Shown here: positions 45,186-60,100 of the stretch, piece after piece
How the letters are laid out: every line of letters starts with the position of its first letter
Numbering within the stretch: position 1 is the stretch's first letter
Program-made: the position numbers and the translations under genes
NCBI RefSeq assembly: GCF_021134715.1
Contig: NC_060021.1
Span: 8,340,501-8,404,500, forward strand
Direction: 5' to 3'
DNA: 64,000 nucleotides
DNA from: Daphnia pulex
Taxonomy: Eukaryota > Arthropoda > Branchiopoda > Diplostraca > Daphniidae
Notes under the pieces: generated by a model
Told to the model about the DNA's origin: nothing
Databases searched by the model: none
The model's input: the letters and a program-made list of their open reading frames with translations, nothing else

Positions 45186-48100
45186 TCAATTGTAGACGCC
45201 GCGCTGGACGGCCGTTTTGGTGCGCGAGTGCCATTTGCAGGTGAGGATTCGGACGTAGGTGCGCCGGAAGGAGGCGTTGCACAGGGCGTAGCAGACGGGG
45301 TTGATGGTGCTGTTGATGTAGCAGAGGTAGTAGGAGAAGTTCCACAGCTCGGACGAGAAGCAGTCGTCCTTGTCGCACGGCGCCAGCGCCTTGAGCAGCG
45401 TCAGGACGTTGTACGGCGTCCACGTCAGGATAAAGGCCAGCAAGATGGCCGACAGCGTTTTGGCCGCCTTCCGCTCCTGCCGCTTCTCCTGGTTCTTCTT
45501 CTTCGGCTTCTTGTTGGCCTTCTTGTTGGCCGCCGCAGCCGCAGCAGCCGCCGACGGACTGTAGGCGTTGTGGTTGGGACGCCGGATCGGCGGGTGCAAC
45601 CCGCTGCTGCCCACCGTCCCGGAATTATTGGCCACCGAGCCGGAAACGGTTTGCAGGGCGCCGGCCGGACTCCCCGCCGGACTGCCAGCGATTCCACCCG
45701 CAGGACCGACGCCACCGGCCCGGTGTTTCGGCACGATCTTGGCGTCCATCGGCAGAGCGCCGGACGGGGTCCGGTCGCCGGAATCGGGTGTGCCGGACGA
45801 GCCGCCGTTGAAGCGCGTGCAGCGGACGATGAGCGGCGACTGGGCGACGGGCATGCAGCTGCGAGGCACCCACGGACTGGCGTGGTGGTTCTTGAGTTTG
45901 CCCTTGTGCAGCGGCAAGTGGTTGGGCTTGGCCAGGGCCGTCAACTTGCTCAGCGACAGGGCGTTGGGCAGGTGGAGATTGGTCCCGCACAGCAGACTGC
46001 TGGTCGAGTCGTTGTACTGGGCCGAGCGAGAGCCCGACGGACGGGCCGCCAGGCTCCGGTTGCTGGTGTACTGACTGGCAGAGCTGCCACCGCTTCCGGG
46101 CGGCCGGCTCCGGTTGTTGTAGCCGTCGTGCTGTTCGTTGCCGACAGGAACTGATCTGGAGCGAACGGCCGGCTGGTTGGCGCTGCCCGTTGACGATCCG
46201 CTGGCCCGCGAGCGGTGGGAAGCGGCAGGCGGAATGTTGGCCGGAATCATCCGGATGGAGACTTTGTGTTCGGCCTTGTCGGCCGAGCTGTCGGCCGGCA
46301 AGCGGATCAAAATCGTGAAGACGGAATCGGCCGAATGCGAGCGCTTGCCGCCGTCCGTGTCTCCATCGTCGTTATCCATCGACGGCGATGGGCACATCTG
46401 CCCGTCGGCCAGCTGCTTGTTGTGATGGTCCTGCGTCAGACTCTTGGAGGCCACCAGAGTTCGTCGCCTGTCGACGCCGATCAGTCGTGGGTCGTTGGCG
46501 GCGGCGGCGGCCGCCGCCGCTTTGTATCGGGTGGGCGTCGACGAATAAGGATCGCGGATGTTCATGGACGGGCCGCGCGACATGGAAGAAGCTAAGGGCG
46601 TCTCGATAGAGGCCGGCGTCGTCGCCACATTTGAGCCGTCGCTGTAGGATTCCGTGTCCCCACCGCCGCCGCCCGTCCGGTCGCCTCGCCTCCGCGGCCG
46701 CTGCGGTTGGCGACGGGTCAGGTTCCTCATCCAGTGTTGCCACGTCGACCAGCGCATCCAGCGACGCCAGTAAGCCCAGCTGGTCCACGATCCAGCCTGT
46801 CGGCGATGAATGAGAAAAGAAAAAAAAAAGAAAAAAGAGAAAAATAGAATCAGATTATTTGTTGCGTAATCATCATCACATTCATCAGCGGCTCATCACG
46901 TTCAGTCGTTTAGGTTGGCAACTCGATGAAACTCGTAAATATTCGAGCGTTGCCTATTTGGGCCGTCCTCTTTCTATTCAACCGCATTATTATGTGCTGT
47001 GGCTTCTATATTGCCATCAAATTCATCCTGCCATTTTTGTGGCATCAGCTCATTTCTATTGGGTTGCCATTGATGACGTCAGACATCGTCAGCGACACCC
47101 GGCGCATAGGCGTTCCTTTCGCACACCTCCCATTTTCTTTTCTTTTCTTTTTTCTTTTCTTGCCTTTTCCCTTTCGCTCGCCTCCCGTCTAACAACGCCC
47201 TTGTCACGACGCCTTGGCTCAGCCGCACTTTAAAGCTTTTCCGTCAATATCCGTCTTCTCTCTCTCTTTCCTTCTCTTTCTTGTGGATATGCTCGTCTGT
47301 ATTCTTCGCTCCCTCCTTTAGGCTCTTTCTTTTGCGCCTTCTTCTTCTTCAGCTTCAATCTAGCGCAAGTGTCACTCTCCAACCTTCTTCGCCATCCATT
47401 TTCAGCCGCCCCTTCCTTCTTTTCCCTCCTTCTCTCTCTCTCTCTCTCTCCCCCCTCCCTCTCTCTAAGATGTACAGGTTTTATACAGTTATATTGTGTG
47501 GATGAGCTAAGCGTGTAATAACATCACTCTCTGGAGAAGCCCGCTGTATTGTATGTCTATGTATATAATTCTATTAGGGTCGGCCAACGACGTCGAGAGA
47601 TGGAGCAGGGAATGATATAGGCTCCTTCTTCTTCTTCTTCTTTTTCTTCCATCTCAGGCCCGCCAGCAGCCCCACCATCTCTTTTGTAAACCATCTGGCA
47701 GACAAGCATCCGCTCCGCATGAGGCTTACGTATATCAGCGCTCCCTGGACATGATGGACCGTTCTCCGTATTGGAAATAAAATATAGGGGGGAAAAAAGG
47801 AGTAGATGTAACCGAATCACAAAAACAAGAAAAAAGAGAAAAAAAAAATACAAATCTTAAAGAAAAACAAACAAAAACCCATCCGAGAGACCCCATGAAT
47901 ATAAGGCCCAATCTAGACTATTACTGCACTCGAAGAACGAATGGGTGTGGCGAGAGCCATCTCGGAAGAATGTGGTGGTATCAAGAAAAGTGTAGTATAG
48001 ACGTGGAATTGATAGAGCAGCAACCCTTCCGAAAGAAATCGATCCAATGGTCTAAAGGCTTTCTTTTTCCTTTTTTTCTTACAAAGAAAAAGAAATATTT

Positions 48101-51100
48101 CTTCGATTATATTTATTTATATATAGCTAGCTAGACGGGGGGGGGTCTCGCCCCAATTTTTATTTGGATCGATATCACCGGCTAGAGAGTAGGCTATAGT
48201 AGACCGTCCCGGGCACTTAAATGGTGGCCTAACGGCTCTAACGCCCCATCGCCACTTCCCGTCGACTATACCACATCAAGTCTGGTTTTTGTTGTTTTAA
48301 TCAAGTCCGCATAAAAAAGTGCACGTCTTCGCATCTATACTATTTTTAGTTGGGTACTATAATAAACATGACCTACTTTTTTATCGCTATTATCTAGAAG
48401 ATGAATAGGAAATATCATTGTAAAATAAAAGGGGAGGTGTGGTCTGATATCGAACGGAAATGTCCGACAAAAAAAAACGGGAAATATAAAAATCGTGTCT
48501 GGATGACGCAAGAGATCGATAGGAAAACGGTGAATAAACGTAGTAAGTAAGCGATAGAAAATGATACAGGATGTTGGCAGGTGAATGTGGGGAATAAAAA
48601 AAAAAAAAAGAAAAACGAAATGATTGGAAATATTTACATAGTGTCTGCGATGTGGTCCGGGCAAACAAGCGGCAGCTGGCACGTACGAGGTCTCCAAGTC
48701 GTCGACGGCGCCGCTGGATTCGGAGCGCGAACGGCGCCAATCGGTGGCCGCGCCGACCGGCCTCAGGTGGTGGTCGACTTCGTCGTTGGCCTTCATCAGG
48801 ACAGCCTGCTCCTCGCCACTTCAGTTTACGTGAGTTGGAGAGCAAGAGGAAATGGAAAACGAGAAAAAAGAGGAAATACATAAAAATGGGTGTGATCTAG
48901 TCCGGCAACAGACGACACAAATATCATCACAACTTGGCATCGTCGTAAATAATAATAATACAAAAAGAAAAAACAATATCTTATTTCGAACTATGTACTA
49001 TACAAAAATACAATACAATCATTTGTATTCGTCGTTCGTATGTATCGCTCGTGATAAAAGCGGAAACAGGAAACGTGACAAATACACCAAAATAAGTTGA
49101 AATCCACTCTCGTTATTCCTGGACCTGACTGGGCCTATGCTGTACTTTGAAACAATTCAATTTGAACCTTCCCAAAAATGTGTAGCTGTTCCATTGGATA
49201 TTTGAATTCTAAAAATGGCAAACTTGTCGTTTCTGGCGTCGGAAGTAGTTTTCCTCGGGTTCTATCTACGTCTTATGCCTTGTATGTGTGTGTGTGCAAG
49301 TCTATGTTCTATTATTGCGTCGGCTATATAGACCGTCTCCGGTGTCATTTTTGCTTTTGGCGAAGAGAGGAAGAAATATAAGGAGGGGGAAGGCGCACAG
49401 CAGCGCAGTATGCGTTGACTGTGCCATCCACTCAATGCAAATCGATTCGACGAAACAATAAAACAGAAGCCCACCCCCGAACCAGCCTGAACCAATTCAA
49501 TGACGGCGAGAAGCGCATGTAGATTCAATAATACAAGAATAGGACTAACACAGAGGCAGCAGCAGAGTGAGAGAGAGTGAGGCCTGCACACATCCGTATA
49601 GAACCTAGCCTCCTCGCTATGCAAATCAAGGGCTGTGTGTATAGAGAGGACTCGCGTTCGTCCCTCATTTGGAAATAATGGAGAGGAGAAAGCGAACTCG
49701 AGGATAATGAATAAAAGCCATCAGCAGCAATCTTCCATATTAGTTTGGATGTACATACTACTCTCTTTTCCTATTATTTTTTTTGTTTTTATTCTTTCTT
49801 TCTTTTTTTTAGGGGATGGCGGGTGGGCTGTCTCCGCTGTCTCGTCTGTCTCTCGTTCCGTGTTTGTGTTGTACAAGCAACATCTGTTCGGCAGAGCGCC
49901 GGGGATCGGCTGGGTGAGCATGTAGGCAAAAGGGAGGGGCTCAATACGCGCGGTGGCTCATCGGGAGCGGTCATCGCACAACGCCTTGATCCAACTCCAG
50001 CGTTAAAAAAGAATAAGAGTCCCGCCGTAGTAGTAGAGTAGAGTAGAGTAGACTAGATATATATACGTAGGAATAGATCCCTGTAAAGCTCATATACTCC
50101 CGCCCGAGCTTTTCTTGGCCGAAAATGTACAGCCCCACTGTATATAACCTCTCCGCAGTAGTAGCCCCCCTTTTCTATATGGGGCATCGAACTATATATC
50201 CGATATATACACGCTCTTTCTTTCTCCTATTACTGATGTCTTTGTTTGTCTTCTTTTCTTTGATACCCCCCTCCCCTCTTCCCTCGCTGCTTTTCTCGTC
50301 TTCCCTTTGGATGTTTTGTATATGTCTATAGAGAGAGAGTCGATGACCACCAGCGGCGGTCAGCGGAAGTTTTCTGTGTGGATGGGGATCTTCATTCTTG
50401 ATGACGGGCTATATATATATATATATATCTGGCGTCATAGGGCTGCACCAGCATATCGCTCTTGCACATATACAGGGATCTACTACGCTGTAGTCTATAT
50501 TTTTGAGTTTTACTCTGGGTCCTGTAACCCTGAATCTCTCTCTCTCGCTGCGGCTCGCGATGTCGTCTTTTCCTCATCATTCTTCCCCTTCGGGACCTTG
50601 TTGTATATAGCCAATATTGCGCAGATACTGTACGTTCTTAGAATTTCCGTGGGACTTTGATTAGTTCGCTATTCGCCCTTGGATTATGTAGAAATGCATT
50701 TGAGATACATTTGGATAGCTTCGAACAAACCTGAAAACGCGTGGGTGTCGTGTCGACTAGCCTATAGCGAATATTGTATTACATATTACGATGTCTAAAG
50801 ACCAAAAGGTGTACCACAGACAATATGGTGCTACAATTGTCGGAGAATCTCAGATTATGGCCGTGAATCTACGATTCATTTCATTCTGAGACTGTAGCTA
50901 TAGGATTTCTGTTAACTGTGGCCTGTGGCCTTCAAATTGGATCCAAAACAACCGTCAAATATTCTGTTTCTACTCTCGTTATTTTCTTTTAAAGCTAGAC
51001 CACAATCATTTGGGCAAATTAGGTTTCTGGGAAATCATCGTATACTTCACCCACCTTGATAAATCCGATTATACAAAGTTGAAACCGTGTTTTTTTTTTC

Positions 51101-54100
51101 GTTTTTTTTTTCCTGAACTGATTTTGAGAAATGACAGTGTCATACTAAAGTTACACTAAAAAGTTGACGAGAGAACTTATTTTTGGGAACGAAAAAGCGA
51201 GAGCAACGTATAGGTTTATGGCCTGTACCCGACAGCACTATTATAGAGCTTTATTAGCAACTGATTAGTAACTCAACCAACAAAAGTTACCGAGCGTACC
51301 CGAATAGGTTCTCTCTCACGGCCTTGTTAGTGAAACTTTGTGTCTTAACAGAGTCTGTGTTAAATTTCAACATCCCAGGTCCTTTTTAAAATGATAAGAC
51401 TTTCAAATCGATGTTTTTTTTCTAATTTTATCAAGGATAACGAAATATCCATCAGCTATACATTAAAAAGAAATCAATTTATCGGCTAACCTGACAGTAT
51501 TATAGCGAGCTAATAATAAATACTACACGGCATTTCTATTTCCTGATTCCGCCTTATAATCTCCCCTACTAGTGTCCTTTATAAAAGACATGGCTCCGCA
51601 ATTACGACGTCATTTGGAACTCGCCAAGTCGACGTAGACCTTCCATCTGCCAAGAAACTACCAGCCGAGTAAACGAAACAAGTTGTCTTTTGGTTTTCTT
51701 CGCTTATAGCCTATATACAGTATTCTTACCTTTGTCATTGAGCAAGGGAAAAGAACTGTTTAGCACTTGCTAATTCTAAATATAGTCGATTCCGGCCAAC
51801 TCTTCTGGATGGTGGACGTGAATCAACCGGGAATCAAATACGCAGTCCCAGGGACCCGCTGGAAAATGGCGACATACGAACGAAAGCAATAACGAAATAA
51901 TGTCGACACTGGTGTGGGGCGAATAAACAAAAGGGAGAAACGCACAAACACGAAAGCGAGAGATGAAAATCTCATTCCGTTGTCGCTGTTATATTGCCGC
52001 GTAGTCTACGACCTGTGACGTTACAAAATTGTAACGGACCGGCTGACTCCTCTCCTAGTCGTCTCTCTGTTCAACATTACATATTGCGGGGGGAGGGAGG
52101 GAGGGGGGGATTACGTCATCGATATTCATATCTTCTTCTCCGGAAAGACAAGAGACATCCCAATAAAGCCATCCGTTGGAAGACAAACAACATGTGAAAC
52201 TTAATAATAGATTAATATAGGCCTGGCTGACAGATGTATACAGCTGCTGGCTACAAATAACAATACACACGAGCAGCACAGACCAATCTATCGCGAGGAA
52301 AACAGTTTGCGCTTTGGGTTGCCCCCTCTATAACCTTGTCTAGTGACACACGAACTCTGACACTGCGCTGGAGGGTGAAAAAAAAGGGAAAAAGATCTAG
52401 AAAATAGAAAGAAAAAGCCTTGCAAAAGTATACTAAGGCTATTTACACGTTTAGGTTCACTTTGAAAGCCAACATGCGACCCTAGGAGTTGCAATATTGC
52501 TTGGATTGTCTATTACGTGCGCACCCTCTTCTTCTTCTTCTTATTCTTTTTTCATTCTCGTTCGCAATATCAAAAGAAAAGTGGGGGCCAAAAAAAAAGA
52601 GGATTGATTTCCGTTTGAATTAAACACGACGAGAGAGGGAATATAAAAGGAGAGAAAGAAACGTATCAAACTACCTAGACGCACGAGAATTCTAAAGGAC
52701 TTTCTATCTTCTTCTTCTTCTTTTTTGAGAGAGAAAAAGAGAAGAAGAAGAACCGACAAAAACTTTTTGCTACTTTTTCTTTGTCCCAATCTTTTTACTT
52801 CGAAGACTCTATATACAAGCACACGAGTCTGACCAACTGTATAGGCCTGTATATATCTATATAATATATAGGCAGAGAAGAAATGGGAGGGAATATGTTC
52901 TCCTCTTTTTTGCTGGGGCTGTATACACTCGGGAATGATGGAGTGAACATGGATGAAATCCTCTTTTACTTGTGCCAGCTCGTGCGTCGCATTTGATTTG
53001 TTCAAGCGGTTAGTATATAGGTTCACTTTTTTTGTTTTTTTTTGGTTATTCAACTTCGATAAGCCAAGCAAGGTACCTGGAATTCGATCGGTGACTGTCG
53101 TTCTTCTTGCCGGCCTGCAGGTTGGACAGGTCCTTTTGACGTTTCTCCGTCTCCCGCCAGACGCGCCAGTACAGGACGCACATGACCGTCACCGGAGCAT
53201 AAAAGGCGGCGATGGCCGTGCCAAAAGTGATGTAATTGTTTGTCTCGATGAACTGGATGAAGCATTTATCTGTTGGAACAATCACCAATAAAGAAATCAC
53301 ATTTTATTTCCACTTATAGTATAGGATATCATTATATATAGGCTACAACATTTTATTAGTTGGAACTGAAAGGTAATAGTATATCGCATCGAAAGAAATA
53401 ATTAAGTTCATCAATCGAATCAAGCGAAAATAGAAAGAGTAGAGAGAGAGAGAGTAGGCGGTTAATATATAGAGTATAGATGATGTAACATGTAAGGGCA
53501 GCATCGGATGTAGCTTTCGGCCAAGAAAGGAAAGCCACTCAACTTTTGGGCCTCTTATTTTCTCATCATTTCTTCCTCTCCTATGTACAGTCTTTTGCTA
53601 CAATAACAGGATCAGCTATGATTGGTCAGGCTGCGAAAAAATAAAAGGGGAACACAAATAGAAAGAAAGAAAAGAGCTCGATGTACAGCTGCAGAAGAAG
53701 AAGTAGGAAAAAAAAGGTATAGATATATAATTATATATATTTATAAGAGCTCTTTGTTATATAGACATTTGATCACCCGCTAGCTGCTCTACTGCTGTAC
53801 TCGGTTCCTATAATGCAACTGAAGGAGCGTGCGCCGGTCTTTTAGGGGGGCGCTAGGCTACCCCCCACCCGAACATCAGCAGCGCTGGCTGCTGCTGTAT
53901 TGACCCGCGTCTCTCTTGCTGCTCTGATGATAAGCAACTTGATCTTTTCCTTCCCTGCGTTGTCAACCCTTTTTCTTGTCTTGATTTCGTTTTCTTACAT
54001 TTATTGATATTTCTCCTCTTCATTTTGTTTTTATAGGCAAAAAGGGAAATGTATCGAAACAAATGATGAAGTCGATTTCATTTGGAAGGGCGTTAACAAT

Positions 54101-57100
54101 TTTTTACATCCTCGAACCTAATTTCTTTAAATACATTTTCATCGGACTTGGAAGGAATAAATCACAAAATTTTTTTTTGCTCTTTGCTTTTTTTATTTTT
54201 TCCCACCCCTTCCTTCGGGCTGGTATATAGCCTACTGTAGCTATCGGTTCCGTTGGCCTCCATTTCAGATCCTTTACCTCCGCCTCCCATTCTACTCCGG
54301 AGAGTTCTCAAGTGTGGAAAACTTTTCCTTCTATTATACAAGTTTGAAGAGGAGACCGGGCCAGAGTTTGAGAGCCCAGGCTGAAGAAGGAGAGAAAAAA
54401 GCGAAGGAGAGAGAGAGAGGAGAGGAGAGAAAATAAAGGGCTCTAGTATATAGCTGAACATGGCTCCTCCAACCTTTCCCTTTCCAGCTCCACCTTATAT
54501 ATAATTCTTCACATCTCCCGTATACTTTTTTTTTGGGTGGGGATTTCTTTTCGCCCTGCTCCTAGACTGTAAGAGAGTCTGGAGAAGATACAGCAGCATA
54601 TCGAGTCCTTCAATGAGCGGAGAAGTGAAGGAGCTCAAACTTGTGTGTGGGAGTTCGACCGAAAAACGGGGGGAACTCTCTCTCTCTCTTCTTGATAAAA
54701 TATTCCAGTTTCTTCGCTGATGATCTATATAATACACATATAGGCGCTCCAGCATTATTATGCATAAATGCATTAAAAAAAGGGGAAAAAGAGACGCAAA
54801 GAAAAGAAAATGTCACGAAAGGAAAAAAGAAAGAAACTAAATCCAAATTTGTTTTCGAATCCCATTTGATGGGATCGGCTTTCTGTCTTTTGATCGGTTC
54901 GCATTTCGCTTCCATGACATTCTCATCTCGCACACACAAGACTCGGGTTATCCTGGCGAAGACTTTGTATTCATTTGAAAGCTTCACTGCTCTATGCCGT
55001 CTGCCTTCTTTTAGATTTGGACCCGTTAGGCTATTAGACATCACATCTCCATGCCAACTTTGTTTGGTTCCTTCAATTTCATCTTCCGTCATTTCTTATT
55101 AAATTCGTCAATAATAAGTGCCAAAGATAGATCTTTTTCTATATAATATACCTGCGCTCTCGTCGACATTTCCATCAAAGAAACTTTAGTGGCTCTCTCT
55201 CTCTCTCTCTCTCTCTATCGCAAAATGTTGATTGCTATACACAAGAGTCAAACAAATCGACAGTGCAACAGAGCGCATAGACCAAGTCAATCCACACGAA
55301 AAATACAGAGCGAAAGGAACCAATCATAATAATAATAATAAAAAGAAAAGACTGACTGTGCGTATAGACTTTTCTTTCTTTGGGCGTCGTTTGCATTGAA
55401 ATATTTGAAAAAGATGAAAGAAATTTCCTGTCGGAGAAAAAGACCGATTGTGGAAGACGGCGGTACCGGTACTAATACTACTACTACTACCGTAAAAGTA
55501 ATTTTTTTTTTTCAAGGGGGAGAGAGAGAGAGAAGGGGGTTTATCTTATTTCACGTGAGCGGCGTGTGTTATCGATTTTTGGCGTCCCTGCACGAACAGA
55601 AGACGAAGAGAGAGAGAGAGAGACACTGTTTCGTGATCTGCTCCGGCAGACTCTCACGATTTCCAATCTGCAGAGAGACTTGCTATAGATACTTTCCCGT
55701 TTCTATGGATGTATTTTTAAGAGTACCCAATTTTCACTAGAAGCTAATCGCTTTCAGCAGCTTAATTCCAACATATCAATCCAAATGGGTACAAGTCTGG
55801 GAGAGGGATAAAGTTTCAACTTGTACTGTGTTCCTCCACTGTAGAGCGAATCAAAAACTATACGCGGAGGGTGGAAATAAAAATAAAAAACCACTGCTGG
55901 ACAAGTGCCAGCTAGACGATATAGTGAGGGGTTCCCGTCAAAGACTAACATTGTGAGGAATATATACACCAGCAGCAGCTACAGCCATTTAGAAAGGATG
56001 ATGCGTTCTAGACGAGCGATAGTTGACTTGGTCGTTGTCTCCTATCGTTTGTATGTGTAATATTCTTCCATCATGGAGTCCGGAGACTTGTCGGAAACTC
56101 CTCGGCGCTCCTAGTCTCTTTTCTCTTTCTCGCTCTGCATATTTGATATGCTAGGGTGCATTGTTGTTATCAGTCCTATACTGTATAGGCAGAAGAACGG
56201 CCTATGGAAGGAAAACTCGACTCACAAGCGAACATCTATCGAAATGTGTTCATCTTTAGATCTTTCCTTTTCTTTTTCTACAAGTCTATTTGCGAGCGAG
56301 CTTCATTTGATACGGCACTTCCTCGAATTCTTTCCCGTTCATTAGAAATGGATGGCACTGTATTAAAATCGATGATCCGCTCTCTATTCTCTTCACGTTC
56401 TCCATTTATTGTTTCGCTCCTTAATTCTGCTTTCTATAATCGACGATTAACTATCTCCCCCCCACCACCAAACCGACGCCCTTCTCTTCTCCTTCCCCGC
56501 AGGCTCCCGCTTCTCAGACACACACACACACTCACGCAGACAGCAGCAGCACACATATACAGAGTAGACTTGCGGTATTGATCTGCTGTTGCCGCTTCCT
56601 CCCAAAGAAAATCCCTCGACCGGCTCCTCACATCCACTATCCGTTTGTCTTATTATTCTCTCTTTTCCTCTCTCTCTCTCGCTCTCTCGTTCCCTGACGT
56701 TTCTTAGACATTTCAATCGAATTCATTCATTTGCCCAATTTTTGAATGAAGTAGAAATAACCATTTTCTAATTGGTCTTTTTGGTTTTTTACCTTCTGGA
56801 ACTTTGCGGTCGCCTTCGATGTAGGGCCAGGCGTAAATCCAAGGAGGCCAGAGGACGAGCGAGATCACCCAGGCAGCGGCAATCATGACGCCGGCCCGAC
56901 GAGGTGTCCGTCGAGCTCGGTATGTGAGCGGCCGCGTCACCGAGAAATATCTGAAAAGAAAAATGAAAAAGATTATAGATCGATACATAGAGTCTAAGCC
57001 GTTTCGCCGTAAAGTTTCTAATCCTTCATAATCTGCGTGCATATTAGAGGAAGATGGGATTGAAACGAAGCGAAACGAAGGAATCGACGGAAGAGGAGGA

Positions 57101-60100
57101 TCAAGCGAAAAGCGCTGGAAGGAAATTGGTGAAATGTCTAATTCTATAACTTTGGCCGGAGCTCTGGATTTATTAATGCGGACGAGAGGAGAAAATCTTA
57201 TATCAATAAGCGACGAGATGTCATCACACGAGACAAGGAAACGGCTAAACGAAATCGAAAAGAAAACTACTTGGAAGAGATTTTTATTATTGTTATTTTT
57301 GTTTAGCTGTTTGCATGTTATTATTCCTGTGTATATATATCTCTCTTCTTTCAGCTTGTGTTGCTTTTTTCGCCTTTTTAAACTTTCCATTTGTTGCCAT
57401 ACAATGGAGCGAGAGAAAAAAAGGGGGGAAAACATTTTGATATTACTTTTCTCTTTCGTCCACACCGGCAGAGATGTAGGATTTTGCTGGTAAGAAGCAT
57501 TGCAAATCGCCTTGTAGATTTTCTTTATATTTTCTCAGCTTTACTTTGCTCTTCTTCTTCTCCTTTTCCTCCTCTCCATCTTCCCCGGCTGCGCTCGGAT
57601 GCGCGCACGGGCGGAATCTGGAGAGTATCTGTACGGATAAAACCCCCCCACCGCCGTACTATTTGGCCGACTGCCATCAACCCGCAATGGCGTCACTGTC
57701 TCACTCCTTTTCCTCTCTCCCATTTGCTTGTAGAGTCTCGCTTCAAATAAAGAAAGTGATGGGGGGAGAAAACGGAAAAATAACAAGAATATAGCGGGAA
57801 ACATTGAATTTATCAAAATCACCAGAAGAAGAAGAAGAAAATTGGGATTTTTGGGAGGAATTAGAACTTTCATCTCAGACTATTGCCGACGCTGTGTATA
57901 TCAAATGGATGATATAAAAACAACTCAATATAGTATATATAGTAGTATATGGATCAAAAGGTCATAAAAGAAAGAAAACCCATTAGCGATGGGCATTAGG
58001 ATCAAATGATGGGGAGCTTAGACGGGAATCATGAGAGAGTCTGAGCAACAAAAAAATTTTTTCTTGGGTTCAGAATCAAGTCGGCGCAGCACCGCGAGCA
58101 GCGGAGAGAACGTGTCGCCCCGAGTTGACTCTCTTTTATTCGGCCGTGATGTTGTGTAGTTTATACGCACTTATACGGTCGTCAAGGGGGGGGGGGGGAG
58201 GCCCCTCGGTAACATTTCATTCGGCCCATATTACGGCCGGTTGTTTTCTATCTAATACTTCGTCGTTATATCGCCTTAAATGTCAGGGCTAGAGAGAGAA
58301 ATAGAAGCCGGGAGAAGAAAAACAAAAAAAGAAATGACGAGGAAATAAGAGATCCGCAACTAGCGCGTGCTGGTGCGCTTCTCTCGTGATGCCCAAGATC
58401 TGATGGCGGATCTGATGGTCGGAGACTCGAGAGAGGAATGATTCGAGAGAGAGGAGAAACGGCAGACAGAGACGGAGAAGAAGAAGAAGGATATCGTTTG
58501 TTGGCAGAGGAGCTTCTAGCGTTTGCCGAGGATGAAAGGGCAATCCGATTTGTAAACCGAGAGAGAGAGAAAGAGAGTGGGGAAGACGTTGGTAGCCTAT
58601 GGCTGCTATGTGGCCGCGGACTGTGAACGAGTTCCTCCAGATCAATGAGGAAAACAAGAGCGAGACAAGAGACGTATAGAAAGAGTAGAGAGCCAAGCTG
58701 AATCAAGAATGGGGGAGAAGGCGAAATAAAAGCTTTTTTCCAAAAAAGCAAATGCCGGCCAAGAGTGGAAGGGACGCAGAGTTTGCACGAGGCGGCTGTT
58801 AGTTACTGACCCCGGGGAAAACTTGCCTCCCAATAACAAAAGGGAACAAAAATCTAACCAGAAAAAAAGGAGAAATTATCCTTAATACGTCATTGATGAA
58901 GAACTCGGCGACTCTCCGACAAGAGTTTCGGCTTTCGGCCAAACAAGACCAGCGCAACTGTATTGACACGGCAGTGAGCGGCCAGTTGATTTTGCCTGAT
59001 TCTCCTCGGTAGTATCTCATTTCTTCATAGATATGCAACCTCTAGTGGCTGGGGGAACCCCCCTGCCGTTTTATACAGCTCTTAGCGTGGCCAATCGCTT
59101 TTGCCCAAACCAAGTTTCAGTTATTTGATTGGATGACGCGCGCGCGTTTTCTTGACGAGCTCCAACTTTCGGGTCGCAGGTCGGGTCGCCCGTATGAGGT
59201 AACAACAGCGACGAGTAAGTGACATAACATATTGTAAATATGTCATCTACTTTACGGCGATATAACTCAAATTCCGGCAGTACTTATTTTTTTTACCAGG
59301 AAATGAGATCGATGCATTTGGCAAGAGAGAAAAGAAAGAGGGCCAGGAAAATAAGTTGTTCGCACCAGACGCCGGCCATCAGAGAATCGGGTCAATACAT
59401 CCCTTAAAGGCCTATAAACTTGTCGGAAGTCGGATGATTCAATGCAACGGCAAACGCGGCAGCATACATATTCTACTATATAACAGCATCATCAGCACTT
59501 TTAACCAGCAGCAGCAGCAGCACGGGAGCGGTTGACAAATCAAAGATCGTGCGCATCGGTCGTGTGTGTAGACGTGTAGACGTATAGACATCAGCGATGG
59601 CGTGTTGGGTGCTGGGGCCCGCGAGAGGAACAGAAAGAAGACGGAGAAAAGAGTGAGGCTGTGCGGCCGTATAATTGAATGAACCCGCAACGAATCTTTT
59701 TCCTTATTTTTCTTCCCTTTTTTTTCTTCAGGAAAAAAGATGGAAACGGGGAGACATTTTCGTCTGTCTCTTCAACTTGCTGCGGTAAAAAGATGAGCGA
59801 AAAAAGAAAATAGAAAACGGGAGTGATGTGCAGAGCTGGAAAGAAAGCAAGCAGAAAAAAGGCGGAAAAAAAAGGAAAAAAATGATGAAGATGATGATCA
59901 GGAAGCGCGGGGAGAAAATAAATTCTTTTGAACATCTTCCCCCCATACCCTGCCATACATTTATGGCCACAGCTCCTCTTTTCATCTCTTCGTCGTCTCT
60001 ACCTCGTCGACACTCCTTTGATGAGACGTTCCTACTGCCTTGTGCACAGTTGAGTCGTAGTCTTTGCATCGTTGACGGCACAGGAGCTCTGCTGCTCGCC

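Noticed and set aside
45150-46154. A 334-residue plus-strand frame across the receptor exon.
   Set aside because: It is the antisense shadow of the GC-rich last coding exon of the muscarinic receptor, kept open by its composition.
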